A model generated the notes under the pieces. That model had not been told where the DNA came from and did not search any database. It saw nothing but the letters and a program-made list of their open reading frames with translations. The position numbers were made by a program, and so were the translations under genes. From Streptomyces sp. Tue 6430 (GTDB lineage Bacteria; Actinomycetota; Actinomycetes; Streptomycetales; Streptomycetaceae), in contig JAKGSH010000001.1 of NCBI GenBank assembly GCA_021568835.1, forward strand, positions 496,001-560,000: DNA of 64,000 nucleotides, in the 5' to 3' direction. Positions 37,857 through 47,646 of the stretch are shown here, in pieces; position 1 is the stretch's first letter, and each line of letters starts with the position of its first letter.

Positions 37857-38189
37857 TCGCCATCCCCTTTCGACGCGGCCGTCGCCACGTCCTTTCGCGC
37901 ATATGAGAACGCTAAGTCCCACAACGGCAACCGGCGACGGGGCGGTGGCGAACGGGTGGCCCGCGTGTCCTTCGGTCCGCCATCCGAGTTGCCGCGCACA
38001 GGAAATTTCTGACGGTCCGTGACCTGCGGCGATATCCGATTGCGCGCATTTCCTTCGGCGTGTCCTCTCACCAGGACGGACCATTCCCGAAATGCGGGCC
38101 CGTGCGCGGCATCTGAGGGTCGATCCGGGAGGCGCTCTCTCGCCGACAGACCGGGGACGGGCCCCGGGGCGCCTTCCGCGGAGGATCAC

Positions 38190-38996
38190 ATGCGAAACTC
38201 ACGCGCCCTGGCGGCCGCGGCCACAGCGGTCGCCGTCCTCGGGCTCGCCACCCCCGTGGCCGTCGCGGACGGTATGCCGCCCAACCCGGGCAGCCAGAAC
38301 GACAACTCCTGGGTCGACGCCGGAAACAACAACGGCGGAGGCTACTCGGGAGACGGTAACTGGGGCGGCAACGACGGCAACAACGGCAATGGGGGAAACA
38401 ACGGCGGTAACGCGGTAACGGGGGAACGGCGGCGGCAATGGTGGAAACGGGGGGAACAATGGCGGTGGCGGTGGCGGTGGCGGTGGGGGCAACGGGGACA
38501 CGGGGGAACAACGGCGGGAACGGTGGAAACGGGGGAACAACGGCGGTGGCGGTGGGGGCAACGGGGACACGGTGGGGGCGGCAACGGGGGAATCTCCCCG
38601 AGCAACATCGTCGCCCTGCCCAGCGTCGTCCCCCGCGGCGGTCAGCTGACCGTCACCGTCGACGGTTGCCGGGGCGGCGGCACCATGAGTTCGGACGCCT
38701 TCCGGACGACCAACCTCAGGCCCCTCAACGGCGCCCACCACACGGCGCAGGGCACCGCGACGGTCAACGGCAACGCGCGCCCCGGCTCGCACAGCATCAC
38801 CGTCAACTGCAACGGCCGTACCCTCACCAACCCCACCGCCTTCACCGTCATGGGCGGCGTCCGCGGCGGTCTCGGCGGCAGCAGCTCCAGCGGCGCCACC
38901 CCGACCGACATGGCCATCGGCGGCGGGCTGGTGGCCGCCGCGGCCATCGGCGGCGGCGTGTTCTGGATGCGCCGGCGCGCGGAACGCCGCGCCTGA
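38190..38996 (+). CDS. Secreted Gly/Asn-rich surface protein with C-terminal membrane anchor
   Basis: GGAGG precedes the ATG. A signal peptide ends at VAVADG. A low-complexity Gly/Asn region follows, in which the frame wanders into Arg/Trp-rich sequence (about 38410-38600), evidently because G runs there have lost bases; the net length still keeps frame, so three losses are likely. Then comes a beta-rich domain (VPRGGQLTVTVDGCRGGGTM, ending SITVNCNG) with two Cys, and a C-terminal helix plus basic end (MAIGGGLVAAAAIGGGVFWM, RRRAERRA). No LPxTG-type motif is seen before the helix. A partner of the sortase is suggested only by position. Confidence 0.75.
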   Translation: MRNSRALAAAATAVAVLGLATPVAVADGMPPNPGSQNDNSWVDAGNNNGGGYSGDGNWGGNDGNNGNGGNNGGNAVTGERRRQWWKRGEQWRWRWRWRWGQRGHGGTTAGTVETGEQRRWRWGQRGHGGGGNGGISPSNIVALPSVVPRGGQLTVTVDGCRGGGTMSSDAFRTTNLRPLNGAHHTAQGTATVNGNARPGSHSITVNCNGRTLTNPTAFTVMGGVRGGLGGSSSSGATPTDMAIGGGLVAAAAIGGGVFWMRRRAERRA

Positions 38997-39107
38997 CGCC
39001 CCTGCGCGGACCCTCCGGCGCACGGCCACCGCACGTCACGGGCCTTCGCCCCTCCCTTCCGGGAACCGGGGCGGGGGCCCGACGCCCGGGCGCCCGCTCG
39101 GGTGCCG

Positions 39108-39640
39108 TCAGGCGCCGCCGTCCCCGCCGTCCGCCGGCGCGAGAAGCGGTACGCGGCACCGACCGACCCCGCGACGAGCGCCGCGCCGAGCCCGACCTCC
39201 CGCAGGTCGAACCCGGCGACGGTCCCGCCCGCACCGGCCCGCACGGCGCGCGGGACCGTGTCGGGCACCGGGGTGGGGGTGGCCGGACGGGCGCCGGCGA
39301 CGGTCAGTCCGGTGGAACCGCTGGCGCCGTCACAGCTGAACGTCACCCGGTGCACCACGCCCACCTCGACGTCGACGCCGACCGTGGTGGTGGCCGAGGA
39401 GCGGTGCGCGGCGATGCGCACCGATTCGAAGATTCCCGAGGTGATGGTGACGTCGCCCTTGCAGCCGCCCTTGCTCCGGTCGATCCGGAGGGTGACCCGG
39501 CCGCCCGCCACGATCGTCGACGGCAGCACGCTGAAGCCGAACGGGGTGGTGCCGCCGTCGGCGGCGACGGCGGACGGCGCGGGGAGGGCCAGGGCGCCGA
39601 GGCACAGCAGTGCGGCCGAGGCGACGCGTATCGCGTGCAT
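39108..39640 (-). CDS. Secreted protein related to the Gly/Asn-rich neighbour, probably frameshifted at the end
   Basis: Signal peptide ending PSAVAADG, then a beta-rich domain (VAGGRVTLRIDRSKGGCKGD, ITSGIFESVRI, VHRVTFSCDGASG) whose spacing of Gly, two Cys and strands matches the domain at 38640-38820, so the two proteins are distant paralogs. A Pro/Thr linker and one membrane helix follow (VGLGAALVAGSVGAAYRF), then SRRR. The written frame runs on into the neighbouring gene; one base lost near 39140 would end it at 39108 with a short ADGGDGGA tail, about 177 residues. Confidence 0.72.
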
Positions 39641-39896
39641 GGTGTTTCCTCCGGTCTCCGAGGAGCAGCCGCGGTTCTTCTCCGCGCGTCTCGTCGCATG
39701 CGCCTCGATGACCGAAACGCTAGGAAAGCGGGTCCGCTCCCGCGATCCCTGTCACGCGAACGGGTCAAACGAGTGGGCCGTACGGAGGACGTGCGTCCCG
39801 CGACCAGGGGACGGAACCGGCGTGTCGCCCGCCGCCACCCCGACCGGTGCGGTCGGGGCCCTCGTCCGGACCGGGCCGGGCTCGTGGCCGGTACAC

Positions 39897-40661
39897 CTAG
39901 CCCCTGGCGTCGGGGAAGAGGCGCAGGAAGGGCTCGGTCGACGCCGCGATGCCCCGGCTGTAGGGCGCGTCGAAGTCCCAGATGAGGAACAGCAGGAAGG
40001 CGATCAGCGCGGAGAACAGCCCCGCCAGGACGAGTTCCCGGGTGGTGCGGCGGATCTGGAGCGCGAAGACCATGCCGACGGTGACGACGGCGCCGGTGAT
40101 CAGCCCGAACCAGACCACGCCGGGCATGGTCGTCCCGGTCGAGCCGGCCCGGTTGTCGCGGGCCTGGTCGGCGGCGGCCAGCTGGTCGAGGAGCGGCTGG
40201 TAGGCCTGGGCCTCGAAGTCCGAGGCGGGCCGGTGGTCGGTGAGGTCGACGCGGAGCCGTTCGAGGAGTTCGTCCCCCCGCTCGGTCACCTCTCCCTTGT
40301 CGTCCATGACCTTCCACTCGGTGGTGACGACGTGGCCGACATAGGCGTCGACGTCCCCGCGGATGCGGTCCCGGACGTCGGGCGGGTACACCCGGACCCG
40401 TTCCGAGATCTCGTGCAGCGACTGGGCCTCCGCCTGGACGTGGTCCTGGGCGATGCTGCGGGCCTCCCAGACGCCGGCGATCGCCAGGCCCAGGACGATG
40501 GCGTACACCACGCCGATCCACATCGTCATGTACTCGATGACGTCCGGGGTCTCGGACGGGTCCTCGTCGTCGGACACCGTGCGGTGCCGGACGAAGGTGA
40601 CGGCGATCACCACCACGCACGCGGCGAGCATCGCGAGGATGAGAACAAGCCATTCCGGCAA
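39897..40661 (-). CDS. DUF4239-type four-helix membrane protein
   Basis: A 254-residue protein with two N-terminal helices (LVLILAMLAACVVVIAVTFV, WIGVVYAIVLGLAIAG), a 90-residue soluble middle (DHVQAEAQSLHEISERVRVY) and two C-terminal helices (WFGLITGAVVTVGMVFAL, LVLAGLFSALIAFLLFLIWD). This bestrophin-like layout is that of the DUF4239 family, common in streptomycetes and unstudied. The start is TTG at 40661, because AGGAGG lies six bases before it. It lies just downstream of a proline-rich secreted protein gene on the same strand. Confidence 0.85.
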   Translation of the reverse strand: MPEWLVLILAMLAACVVVIAVTFVRHRTVSDDEDPSETPDVIEYMTMWIGVVYAIVLGLAIAGVWEARSIAQDHVQAEAQSLHEISERVRVYPPDVRDRIRGDVDAYVGHVVTTEWKVMDDKGEVTERGDELLERLRVDLTDHRPASDFEAQAYQPLLDQLAAADQARDNRAGSTGTTMPGVVWFGLITGAVVTVGMVFALQIRRTTRELVLAGLFSALIAFLLFLIWDFDAPYSRGIAASTEPFLRLFPDARG

Positions 40662-40682
40662 GAGATGCCTCCTGGAGGGGCG

Positions 40683-41314
40683 TCAGCGGGCCGCAGCGCG
40701 GCGACGGCGATGACCGCGGGCGCGGTGATGAGCAGGACGTAGGTGACCGGCGACTGGCGGTGCCGGACCGGTGCCCGGCGTGGCGGTGCGCGGTGGGCCG
40801 GGTACGTCACGGGCGGTGACGCGGACGGCCGCGGGGCGGGCGCGGGCGGCGGCGTGGCGGGCGCGGGCGGCGGCGTGGGCGTGGGCTCCGGACGGGGCTT
40901 CGGCGCGGAGGGCGGCGGCGGGAGGGGGGCCGCGGGCTTCGGCGGTGCGGGCCGCGGGGGCTCGGGCCGGGCCCGGGGCGGTGGGGCCGGCGGCGTGGGC
41001 TCCGGCGCCGGCTCGGGGGGCGGTTCCGGTGCGGGCTCCGGCGGCGGTGTCGGTTCGGGAGGGGGTGGCGTCGGTCTCGGCGGTGGCGGGGGCTCGGGTT
41101 CCGGTGGCGTCGGTGTCGGGCACCCCGGCGGGGCCGGCCACCCGAGGTTCCCCGCGACCGCCACCGCCTCGGTGCCGTCCGGGCCCGTCGAGGCGTACGC
41201 GCAGGCGTCGGCCACGGCCGTCCCGGCCGGTGCGGCCATGAGGATCCAGGCCACGGTCACCAGGGCCGACGCCCTGGTCAGCAGGGCGGATCGGGTCGGT
41301 TCGGATCCATGCAC
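40683..41314 (-). CDS. Proline-rich secreted protein with C-terminal helix
   Basis: A signal sequence (RSALLTRASALVTVAWILMA, cleaved near AVADACA), a short domain with two Cys (ACAYASTGPDGTEAVAVAGN, PPGCPTP) and about 130 residues of Pro/Glu/Ala/Thr repeats, then HRQSPVTYVLLITAPAVIAV and a basic end. The frame as written runs into the next gene; one lost G before the end would stop it at 40683, giving about 210 residues. Start GTG at 41314 has a poor ribosome site; GTG at 41335 is an alternative. Low-complexity composition lowers confidence. Confidence 0.55.
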
Positions 41315-41744
41315 GACGAGATCATGGAGCTTCACGCGCGGGTACACGCCGGCGTGCGGGGCGATTGCCCCGAACGGGGAATTTCGTCGCATCGGGTGTG
41401 CCCCGGGTGCGCTCGCACGTCCGGCCGCGCGCACGCACATGCGAGTGGATCGCGGGCGGTGGCGCGTGGGCGAACGGTGCGTGGGCGAACCGCGCCCGCC
41501 TTCGGGTGCGGGCCCGCCGCGCTTGCTCGTTCGCGGGTGGACCCGCGGGTGGACCGGGGCCGCACCGCCGCGGGTGGACCGCGTGCGCCCGTGCCGAGGG
41601 GACGGCCCGAAACGGCCGGCGGCACAGGCGGCGAAAAGAATTTCGTGCCGCCTTTGAACACGAGGCCCCCGCCGTGCGTACCCATGACCGTGCGGCGGCG
41701 CAGCAGGGCGTTGCAACACGCTTGGGATGATCGGGGAGTTGAAG
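41315..41744. other. Divergent region between the proline-rich protein and the lipoprotein genes
   Basis: About 430 bases without a supported gene. It holds several GCGGGTGGACC repeats (near 41533-41580) and the sequence GCGTTGCAACACGCTTGG just before the lipoprotein start, which could be promoter sequence. No regulator site can be named. Confidence 0.4.
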
Positions 41745-42719
41745 ATGAAGACCTCCTGGCGGAGCGCCTCACTCGTGGCGAGCGCTGTGGCTGTTCTGGC
41801 GCTGACGACGGCGTGCGGTCAGGAAAGCGGTACCGCGGCGTCCAGCCAGAACGTGGGTGTCACGGCCCCGGCGGGCACCGTCGCGGGCGTGGGCACCGGC
41901 TACGGAAGCGTCGGCGCGGGCACCAGCCCCAGCGCGAGTGCCCCGGCCGCCGCGGGCGGCGCGCAGGCGGAGACGGCGGGCCAGCTCGCCGTCTCCGCCA
42001 ACGCCGAGCTGGGCAAGGTGCTGATCGACGCCGCCGGCATGACGCTGTACCGCTTCGACGCGGACACCGCGGAACCGCCCAGGTCCAGCTGTGACGGCGA
42101 CTGCGCGACGACCTGGCCGCCCGTGCCGGCCGACGACGCCACCGCCGGCGACGGCGTCGACAAGTCGCTGCTCGGCGAGGTCACCCGCTCCGACGGCAGC
42201 AAGCAGCTGACCGTCGACGGCTGGCCGGTGTACCGCTACGCCAAGGACACCAACGCCGGTGACACCAACGGCCAGGGCGTCAACGGCAAGTGGTTCGCGC
42301 TGGCCCCCGACGGCAAGAAGGCCAAGTCGGCCTCCGGCTCCGGCTCCGCCGCCGCCCCGGTCTGTCGGTGCGCAAGGACCCCAACCTCGGCGACATCGTC
42401 GTCGACAAGAACGGCATGACGGTCTACCGCTTCGTCAAGGACAAGGCGTGGCCGAAGCCGGTGACCGCGTGCCTGGGCGCCTGCCTCGAGAAGTGGCCGG
42501 CCGTCGCCCCGGTCGCCACCGACGACACCGAGGGCGTGCAGAAGAAGGGCCTGATGAGCTTCACCCGGCCCGACGGCGTCAAGCAGATGACGGTCAACTG
42601 CTCGCCGATCTACACCTTTTCCGGCGACAAGTCCCCGGGGACATCAACGGCCAGGGCGTCGGCGGCACCTGGTACGCCGTGGCCCCGACGGCAAGCTGGT
42701 CGGCGCGCCGAAGCAGTAG
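41745..42719 (+). CDS. Lipoprotein with COG4315/Lipoprotein_15-type repeats, frameshifted
   Basis: About 325 residues. Lipobox VLALTTACGQ, an Ala/Gly/Ser linker, then repeats of the secreted-repeat type: LIDAAGMTLYRFDADTAEPP with CDGDCATTWPP and DGWPVYRYAKD, and again VVDKNGMTVYRFVKD with CLGACLEKWP and CSPIYTFSGD, each with a Cys pair. Three single-base losses, near 42359, 42637-42640 and 42683-42686, break it; repaired, it ends DGKLVGAPKQ. ATG at 41745 has GGGGAG upstream. From memory this matches the lipoprotein gene upstream of the DUF574/rmdA pair in S. coelicolor. Role unknown; likely membrane surface. Confidence 0.87.
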
Positions 42720-42773
42720 AGATCGCCCCTCCCGCAGGGACGATCCCGCTCCCGCGACGGCCCGTACGACCCC

Positions 42774-42810
42774 GGTCCGCCCCCTCCGTGCCGCACGGAG
42801 GGGGCGGACC
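42774..42810. terminator. Strong terminator hairpin after the lipoprotein gene
   Basis: GGTCCGCCCCCTCCGTG at 42774-42790 pairs perfectly with 42794-42810 (17 bp, CCG loop). The rest of the 336-base gap up to 43055 holds the promoter of the next operon, with no other element recognised. Confidence 0.85.
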
Positions 42811-43055
42811 CCTGTGCTGCGGGCGGCACTTCCCCCACCCGCCGTGCGCGGGTGACGTCGCCGTGTTCGAACGGCTCGGGAACGCTCCGGAGCGCACCGG
42901 GTACTTTTCGTGAGCACATCCGGGTATGTCATTTCGGCACGTGCCGCAGGCAGTGACCGGGAACGGACGGTCAATTTCCGTTTCGGGTCGCCCTGTTGGC
43001 GGGCGATCAGTAGCCTCTGCTCGAACACCGGATCGCCTACGCCTTGGAGAGATAG

Positions 43056-43868
43056 ATGGATCGTCCCGCCTGGGCCCCACGGAGCATCGACATCTCCGTG
43101 CCCAGTGTTTCGCGGATCTACGACTACTACCTGGGCGGTTCGCACAACTTCGAGGTCGACCGGGAAGCGGCCCGCAGGGCCATGGAGTTCATGCCGGGAC
43201 TTCCCAAGATCATGCAGGCGAACCGGGCCTTCATGCGCCGCGCGGTGCGCTACGCCGCCGACTCGGGCATCACGCAGTTCCTGGACGTCGGTTCCGGCAT
43301 CCCCACCTTCGGCAACGTCCACGAGGTGGCCCAGGCGGCCCGTCCCGGCGCCCGCGTCGTCTACGTCGACCACGACCCGGTCGCCGTCGCGCACAGCCAG
43401 GTGGTGCTGGGGGAGAACCCGGACGCCGGCGTCGTCGCCGCCGACCTGCTCAAGCCGCGGGAGATCCTCACCAGCCCCCAGGTGGAGCAACTGATCGACC
43501 TGGAGCGGCCCGTGGCGCTGCTGCTGGTTGCCATACTGCACTTCGTGGAAGACACCGACGACCCGTACGCCGCGGTCGCCGAGCTGAGCGCCGCGCTCGC
43601 GCCCGGCAGCCTGCTCGTCCTCACGCACGCCTCGTACGAGGGGATCCCCCTGCCGCAGGGGCGGGCCGAGGGCGCGGTGGACGTGTACAAGGACATTCGC
43701 AACCCGCTGGTCATGCGCTCGCGTGACGAGATCGCGCGGTTCTTCGAGGGGTACGACATGGTGGAGCCGGGACTGGTGCCGATGCCGAACTGGCGGCCGG
43801 AGACCGCACCGGAGGACGAGGACCCGTACGCCTTCTCCGGTTTCGCGGGCGTGGGGCGCACTTCGTGA
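43056..43868 (+). CDS. DUF574 SAM-dependent methyltransferase-like protein
   Basis: A 270-residue member of the large streptomycete DUF574 family. Seen are SVSRIYDYYLGGSHNFEVDR, the hallmark N-terminus, the SAM loop FLDVGSGIPTFGNVHEVAQ, VVYVDHDPVAVAHSQ and PVALLLVAILHFVEDTDDPY. Targets are unknown for most of the family; several are BldB/Whi-network associated. GGAGAG precedes the ATG. The stop overlaps the GTG of the RmdA-like gene, so the two are co-translated. Confidence 0.93.
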   Translation: MDRPAWAPRSIDISVPSVSRIYDYYLGGSHNFEVDREAARRAMEFMPGLPKIMQANRAFMRRAVRYAADSGITQFLDVGSGIPTFGNVHEVAQAARPGARVVYVDHDPVAVAHSQVVLGENPDAGVVAADLLKPREILTSPQVEQLIDLERPVALLLVAILHFVEDTDDPYAAVAELSAALAPGSLLVLTHASYEGIPLPQGRAEGAVDVYKDIRNPLVMRSRDEIARFFEGYDMVEPGLVPMPNWRPETAPEDEDPYAFSGFAGVGRTS

Positions 43869-45999
43869 CCGCCGAACCGGACGGGCCGGAGGACAGACTG
43901 CGGCGGTTCGCGACGATCTGGAGCCGGGCGGTCTTCCCGGTCACCTCCACGTCGCTGACCCGGCCGGAGTTCGAAGAGCGACTGCTGCCGCTGGCCCGGC
44001 GGTTGAGCGAGGCGCTGCGCGCCAGGAACTTCGACGCGGAGGCGGCCAGAGCGGTCGGTGCCGACCTCGTCGGCACCCACTGCACCGACCCCGAAGCCCT
44101 CGCCCACAGCCTGGACTGCATCGACGCCTACCTGGTGCTCTACTGCGGCGCGGACGGTCCCCAGGAGGACCTGCGCACCCGCTGCTCCCGGCTCCAGCAC
44201 GCCATGGCCGCCGGCTTCGCGCAGGCGCTGCGTGAGCGCACGCTGGCCGAACAGGAGGCCATCGCACAGGCCGCGTTGCGGGCCCAGGGGGTGGTGGCGC
44301 AGGCGCTGCACGCCAGCGAGGCCCGCTTCCGCGCGGTCTTCGAGGGCGCCGCGATAGGGATCGGCATCGCCGACCTGGAGGGCAACATCCTCGAGGTCAA
44401 CGGCGCCCTGGTGCGCATGTTCGGCGGTGGCGAGCAGGCGGTGCGCGGACGCAACGTCAGCGAGTGGACACACGCCGACGACGCCCCCAGGTCTGGCGGC
44501 TCTACGAGGAACTGGTGCGCGGCGAACGCGAGCACTACCACGTGGAGAAGGCCTTCTGCCGCCCCGACGGAACGGTCCTGTGGACCAACCTCACGGTCTC
44601 GCTGCTGCGCGACCCCGACGGACGGCCGCAGTACCAGCTGGCGCTGATGGAGGACACCACCGAGCGCCGGCTGCTCAACCTGCGGCTGCGCTACGAGGCC
44701 ACCCACGACGCGCTCACCGGGCTGCCCAACCGCACCCTGTTCTTCGAACGCCTGGAGAAGGTCCTGGCCGCCGGGGAGGGCCAGCGCTTCGGCCTGTGCT
44801 ACCTGGACCTGGACGGCTTCAAGACCATCAACGACAGCCTCGGGCACGCGGCCGGCGACCGGCTGCTCGTCGAGGTCGCCGACCGGCTCCAGTCCTGCGC
44901 CACCGCACCCGGCGAGATGGTCGCCCGGCTCGGCGGCGACGAGTTCGTGGCGCTGACCACCGGCCCCGACACCCACCGTGAGGTCGACGACCTCGCCACG
45001 CGCATCATGAACGCCCTGGTCGCGCCCGTGCGCATCGAGGGCCGGGAGCTGACCGTGCGCGGCAGCATCGGCATCGTGGAGGGCCCGGCGGGAGAGCGCG
45101 GCCCGGCGGAGGTGCTGCGCAGCGCCGACATCACCATGTACCGGGCCAAGTCGGCCGGCGGCAACCGCTTCGAGCTGGCCGACCCCGAGGCCGACGCCCG
45201 CGCGATCACCCGGCACGGTCTGACGACGGCCCTGCCGGCGGCGCTGGAGCGGGGCGAGTTCTTCATCGAGTACCAGCCGCTCGTCCACCTCGGTGACGGC
45301 AGCGTGCGCGGCGCGGAGGCCCTGGTGCGCTGGCTGCACCCGCAGCACGGGGTGCTCGGCCCCGACCGGTTCATCCCGCTCGCCGAGCACACCGGGCTGA
45401 TCGTGCCGCTCGGCCGCTGGGTCCTGGAGCAGTCGGTGCGCCAGGCCCGCGACTGGTGTCGGCACAGCGGCGACACCGGCCCGCTGCGCGTCAACGTCAA
45501 CCTCTCGCCGTGCCAGCTCACCCACCCCGGGCTGGTGCAGGACACCGTCGACATCCTGGAACGCGCGGGCGTGACACCGGAGGCGCTCTGCCTGGAGGTC
45601 ACCGAGTCGGCCCTGATCGGCGCGGACGACGACCTCCTCAAGCCGCTGCGCCGGCTCGCCGAGATGGGCGTCGACATCGCGCTGGACGACTTCGGGACCG
45701 GTTACTCCAACCTGGCCAACCTGCGCAGGCTGCCGGTGAGCGTCCTCAAACTGGACCGTTCCTTCACCCAGAGCATGCAGCAGTTCCCCGCCGACCCCGT
45801 CGACCTCAAGATCGTCGAGGGGATCGTCTCACTCGCCCACAGCCTGGACCTCACGGTCACGGTCGAGGGCGTGGAGACCGGCGCCCAGGCCGAGCAGCTG
45901 CGCATACTGGGCTGCGACACGGCCCAGGGCTGGTACTACGCCCGCCCCGGCCCGCCGGACCGCCTCCACGAGCTGGCCCTGGTGGACGCCACGGGCTGA
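43865..45999 (+). CDS. rmdA: PAS-GGDEF-EAL cyclic-di-GMP turnover protein, RmdA-like, frameshifted
   Basis: About 711 residues. An N-terminal helical globin-like sensor part (about 1-150), a PAS domain (about 155-275, HASEARFRAVFEGAAIGIGI), a GGDEF domain (ATHDALTGLPNRTLFFERL, LGGDEF retained) and an EAL domain (GAEALVRWLHPQHGVLGPDR, DDFGTGYSNLANL, VEGVETGAQAEQLRILGC). It should make and/or break cyclic-di-GMP, the signal that holds BldD and delays development. One C is lost in the run at 44484-44488 in the PAS domain. The architecture and neighbours (methyltransferase upstream, sdh nearby) match S. coelicolor RmdA, a phosphodiesterase. GTGA overlap with the preceding gene. Confidence 0.9.
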
Positions 46000-46049
46000 C
46001 GGCGATATCCGGTTGCGGGAGGGGCCGGGTCACCCGCGATCATGTGCGG

Positions 46050-46436
46050 GTGACCCAGGAACCAGACGACGTCGCCGCGGCGATCGCCGGCGAACTGAGC
46101 CTCATGGACCCCGCCGTCCGCTCCTCCCGCACCGAGGCCGTACGCCTGCTCGACCCCGAGTTCACCGAGGTGGGCGCCTCCGGCCGCCGCTACACGTACG
46201 CCGAGATGGTGGCCTGGCTCCCCGACCACCCCGGCAGCTCTCCGACCGGCCCCCGTTACGAACCGACGGAGATCACCGGCACCCTCCTGGCCCCCGGCCT
46301 GGTCCACCTCACCTACGAGACCCGCTTCGCCGGCCGACGGGCCCGCCGCAGCTCCCTGTGGCGCAAGCAGGACGAACACACGGGCTGGCGCATGTACCAC
46401 CACCAGGCCACCCCCGTACCCCACGACATCCCCTGA
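46050..46436 (+). CDS. NTF2-like/DUF4440 small protein
   Basis: A 128-residue cone-fold protein: AAIAGELSLMDPAVRSSRTE, LLDPEFTEVGASGRRYTYAE and VHLTYETRFAGRRARRSSLW fit DUF4440/SnoaL-like proteins. No catalytic residues can be assigned. Start GTG at 46050 is preferred, with GTG at 46044 equally possible; neither has a ribosome site. It lies 50 bases after the RmdA-like gene on the same strand. Confidence 0.78.
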   Translation: MTQEPDDVAAAIAGELSLMDPAVRSSRTEAVRLLDPEFTEVGASGRRYTYAEMVAWLPDHPGSSPTGPRYEPTEITGTLLAPGLVHLTYETRFAGRRARRSSLWRKQDEHTGWRMYHHQATPVPHDIP

Positions 46437-46469
46437 CGACAGCCCACCCGGGGCTGCGGGGAACCCGCA

Positions 46470-46580
46470 GCCCCTCAGGGACGCGAGGAACCGCGCACCC
46501 AGCCACCGCGGACCGCACCCGGACACCCCGCCCCCGGAGGCCCACCTCAGGGGCGCGAGGAACCGCGCACCCCGCCCCGG
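46470..46580 (+). repeat. Two copies of a streptomycete intergenic repeat
   Basis: CCTCAGGGACGCGAGGAACC near 46474 and CCTCAGGGGCGCGAGGAACC near 46546, each continuing GCGCACCC. This GCGCGAGGAACCGCGC-type element, itself a small inverted repeat, recurs between genes in many Streptomyces genomes as I recall. The 240-base gap otherwise holds only Pro-codon-like simple sequence. Confidence 0.6.
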
Positions 46581-46679
46581 CCGACCCGCACCTCCCCACT
46601 CCGCCCAGGCACCCCACCCCGACCGACCCGCACTCCGACAACACCCCCCGCCGACACCCCCGTACAAGCGGCGCAGCAC

Positions 46680-47562
46680 CTACCGCTCCAGCAGCATCCG
46701 CTGCAACTCCCGGGCGGCCCGCGGCGGAGCCACATCGCTGCGGTGCGCCAGCGCGATCACCCGGTGCAACCCCGGCCGGGCCAGCGGAGTGACCCGCAGG
46801 CCCCGCCCCGACCGCGCGGCGACCATCCGCGGCACGACGGCCATGCCGAGCCCCGCCCGCACGAACCCCAGCACCGCGTCCATCTCCCCGCCCTCCACCG
46901 CGAAGTCCGGCTCGAACCCCTCGGCGCGACACGCGGCGACGGTGAGTTCGCGCAGGTCGTAGCCGTGCCGGAACATCACCAGGCGTTCGCCCTCCAGGTC
47001 GGCGATCCGCACGGCCCGGCGCCCGCCTCCCGGCGGGGGCGCCTCCGGCGACGAGGCCACCACGAGGTCCTCCCGCAGCAGTTCCACCGTGGTCAGCGCG
47101 GGGAGGGGTGGGCAGCGGGAGCACCACCAGGGCGAGGTCGAGCGCGCCGCGGGCCAGTTCCCGCACCAGGTCGTGCGAGCCGCCCTCCTCGATCAGCAGC
47201 CGGACCCCGGGGTAGCGGTCGTGGTAGGCGCGCAGCACGTCCGGCAGCAGCCCGGTGCACAGGCTGGGCGTCGCCCCCAGCCGCACCCGGCCGCCGCGCA
47301 GCTGCACCAGCTCCCGCACCTCGTACCGGGCCGTCTCCGCGTCCGCCAGGATCCGGCGGGCCAGCGGCAGCAGCGCCTCACCGGCGTCGGTGAGCGTGAT
47401 GTTCCCGCGCGCCCGCTGGAAGAGATCGGCGCCCAGTTCCCGCTCCAGCGCCTTGATCTGCTGCGACAGCGAGGGCTGGGCGACGTGGACCAGGTCGGCG
47501 GCCCGGGTGAAGTGCCGGGTCTCGGCGACCGCCACGAAGTACTGGAGCTGCTGGAACTGCAT
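46680..47562 (-). CDS. LysR-family transcriptional regulator, frameshifted
   Basis: About 294 residues. The N-terminal helix-turn-helix is MQFQQLQYFVAVAETRHFTR, ADLVHVAQPSLSQQIKALER. The effector domain includes RLGATPSLCTGLLPDVLRAY and, after a break near 47095-47110, VELLREDLVVASSPEAPPPG and GLGMAVVPRMVAARSG. The break needs either two lost bases or one extra base. It is divergent from sdhCAB, and a T-N11-A box lies between the two starts, so it very likely controls the succinate dehydrogenase operon and itself. Confidence 0.9.
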
Positions 47563-47571
47563 CCAGCGATG

Positions 47572-47586
47572 ATAGGCCCTGCCTAT
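47572..47586. promoter_or_regulatory. LysR-type T-N11-A box
   Basis: ATAGG-CCCTG-CCTAT, a perfect 5-5-5 inverted repeat containing the T-N11-A pattern of LysR sites, placed 10 bases upstream of the regulator start and 61 bases upstream of sdhC. Confidence 0.65.
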
Positions 47587-47646
47587 GGAAACGAGGTGGA
47601 CCATGTCTTGGACTGATGGGGCCGTTCGGCCCTAGCGTCCTGTTCC

